Shown here: one piece after another, positions 9,107 to 10,526 of the stretch
How positions within the stretch are numbered: the stretch's first letter is position 1
How the letters are laid out: the number at the start of each line of letters is the position of its first letter
Origin: Physocladia obscura
Taxonomy: Eukaryota; Chytridiomycota; Chytridiomycetes; Chytridiales; Chytriomycetaceae
Length of the DNA: 10,526 bases
Direction: 5' to 3'
Assembly (NCBI GenBank): GCA_027596945.1
Contig: JADGJH010000407.1
Coordinates: 8,729-19,254, forward strand
Position numbers and translations under genes: made by a program
Notes under the pieces: generated by a model
Told to the model about the DNA's origin: nothing
What the model saw: the letters and a program-made list of their open reading frames with translations, nothing else
Database searches by the model: none

Positions 9107-10320
9107 ATGAACAACAACACAAAGGTAGCCAAAAACAATTTTGAACAATTCTTGAAGTCAGATGAACCAGTGACAGCCTTGTCTTGGGCATTGCGCCTTT
9201 CTGATCTGGAAATCTACTTCAAAAATCTTGGCTACTCCAATGAGTTCACTGATGAGTCTGAACTCGTTGATCCAGCAAAAATTGTGGCACCAGAAGTCTA
9301 TGGAGAATCAATGCCAAAGCATCTTTTCTTGCTTTCAGAGACAACTCTTGACAGCGCGCCAATTGACTGAGACACCATTGAGAACATTAGATTGCAGTTA
9401 AACAATTTGACACTTGAATGATGTTTTATTTGAACAACAAAAAAGCATCAGACCTTCAAATGAAAGAATATAACAAAGTGGTCAAAAAAACAAAGAAAGT
9501 GATTGCAAAACATCATGAAGGATTCATGAAATTGTTTACTGCATTCCAAAGGATCACCAACTAATTGACAAAATTAAATGTTCTGACACTTACAATAAAA
9601 ATCCAACTTTATATAATGCTGTTAAATTGTTGGGCATTGAAATTACTCAAAGGAATAATGCAAGAACACAACTGTTTGAATATTTTTCAAAATTTATTGC
9701 CCTTGGAAATAACCACCTCTGCAATAATGCAGCTGGAATGAAAGCATTTCTTACAGAGGCCAAAAAATTAAAAGACAAATCTGAAATTTTAAAAGAATGG
9801 TACTCAGTAGATGGAGACAATTAAATTCTTCAAATATTAACAGTCAACCTATTGTTGACAACTTGCCGTTCAATGCTCCCAGACCAAACACAACAATGGG
9901 GGTGTGCTTCAATGAATGTTGCCTCTGAGATTTGAAAATCTGGCGATTTGAAGTACACAACTGCTTGTCTTCTGCTGGACGGCATGGGAAAAGCACTTTG
10001 CAATTACCACGGTGATCTTGCAAAAGAACAGCAAAGTAACCCCAAAGGCCAAAAGCATGGCCATGATAAAAGCCATGAGCATAGTGAAAGTGGTAGACAT
10101 CAATGTGTTTTGCATCTTACAGGCCCATTTCACACACTCAATGATTGCAATATGGTCAAAAGTATGAAGAAAAATGGCCAAGTAGTGGTGCTCAATGAAA
10201 GAATTGAAAAAACTCAGGCAAGATGCTGCAAAAATATTGGAAATTTGAGTGGCCACAAATGAAGAGGATGAAGAAAAATTGGCCTCTATCTTAAAGGTGA
10301 AACAAAAAAATTACAAATAA
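9107..10320 (+). pseudogene. Decayed retrotransposon Gag-like reading frame
   Basis: One ancestral reading frame of roughly 400 codons appears to be spread over several frames, with no splice signals at the breaks. From ATG 9107 it reads to a TGA at 9368 and continues in the same frame (DTIENIRLQLNNLTLE) to about 9418. It then shifts to the frame of 9421-9561, next to another frame at about 9543-9821, then to 9824-9895. It moves back to a frame crossing a TGA at 9933 and running to 10259, and finally shifts for an acidic-Lys end (NEEDEEKLASILK) stopping at 10318. Near the C-terminus is CVLHLTGPFHTLNDC, a C-x2-H-x5-H-x4-C zinc knuckle like those of many LTR-retrotransposon Gag proteins, preceded by a His-rich stretch (KHGHDKSHEHSESGRH). 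Length, Lys/Asn-rich helical content and a C-terminal knuckle fit Gag. No protease, reverse transcriptase or integrase is visible downstream. The Gag label is inferred from the knuckle and layout; the exact family is unknown. Confidence 0.6.
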
Positions 10321-10526
10321 TAATGAAAACTTTATCCTCGAAATCTGAACGTAGTGAAGAGAGAGAGTTCTACAACCCAAACCTGTTACGAAAAAAAAAA
10401 AAGCATTTTTTTACAAAAAAAATTTTCAAATGTATAAGAACAACAGTCTCCGCTCTTCTGAAAAAAGGAAAAAAAAAAAGAAAAAAAAAAACCAATAATC
10501 TCCAATCTCCAATCCAACACTTGGAA
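10321..10526. other. A-rich right edge without recognisable gene
   Basis: After the last stop of the relic the sequence becomes rich in A-runs (A12 at 10391-10402 and others near 10470-10490) and ends in a short CTCCAAT repeat near 10500-10515. CpGs reappear (four here). A frame from ATG 10323 stays open to the window end, but mostly because A-runs encode Lys; I give it no product. Confidence 0.5.

Noticed and set aside
9909..10256. 115-codon minus-strand ORF with hydrophobic stretches
   Set aside because: Antisense to the Gag-like relic; the hydrophobicity arises from reading Lys/Asn/His-rich sequence backwards. The plus strand has the zinc-knuckle motif.
10323..10526. Open plus-strand frame from ATG 10323 to the window end
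   Set aside because: It stays open largely because A-runs give Lys codons; no domain and no end are visible.
1..10526. CRISPR array, bacterial operon or phage island
   Set aside because: No spaced direct repeats or bacterial gene signals; introns and eukaryotic protein families show a nuclear eukaryotic sequence.

Overview
The window looks like nuclear DNA from a fungus, probably an early-diverging (chytrid-type) one. The left three quarters hold compact genes on one strand with many short GT-AG introns (mostly 53-88 bases) and tiny intergenic gaps. The products are a mitochondrial RNA polymerase of the fungal Rpo41/POLRMT type, a seipin, and a SWIM-plus-RING protein resembling ZSWIM2. The taxonomic guess is inference; the gene identities rest on motifs read directly from the translation.

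Layout on the minus strand, in transcription order (right to left). Seipin spans 7816-5899 in four exons and gives 543 aa with two membrane segments and a long charged tail. After 123 bases comes RPO41, 5775-995, in seven exons and 1,476 aa, with a mitochondrial presequence, PPR-like repeats, and all catalytic motifs of the T7-type single-subunit RNA polymerases intact. After only 41 bases, containing an AATAAA just past the RPO41 stop, a third gene starts at 953 and runs off the left edge. Four small exons rebuild a SWIM zinc finger followed by a RING finger. This gene is easy to miss because only its first exon is a sizeable ORF. The exon joins proposed for the two complete genes keep the reading frame exactly (4,431 and 1,632 coding bases).

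The right quarter is different. From about 8040 to 10320 the DNA is AT-rich and almost free of CpG: I count 13 in about 2.3 kb, against roughly 3-4 per 60 bases in a stretch of RPO41 sampled by eye. It holds about 1 kb with no recognisable gene, including one perfect TGACGTCA palindrome. Then comes a decayed plus-strand reading frame (9107-10320) with several frame changes and two in-frame stops, ending in a C-x2-H-x5-H-x4-C zinc knuckle typical of retrotransposon Gag proteins. I read this as a Gag-like retroelement relic. CpGs reappear after about 10335 in A-rich sequence up to the window end.

The three intact genes are not an obvious pathway: mitochondrial transcription, lipid-droplet/ER biology and probable ubiquitin ligation. 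Their common orientation and tight packing look like genome compaction rather than an operon. I see no clear evidence of a wholly new system. The most notable points are the hidden SWIM-RING gene, the roughly 110-residue insertion inside the polymerase, and the sharp CpG-depletion boundary with the relic inside it.
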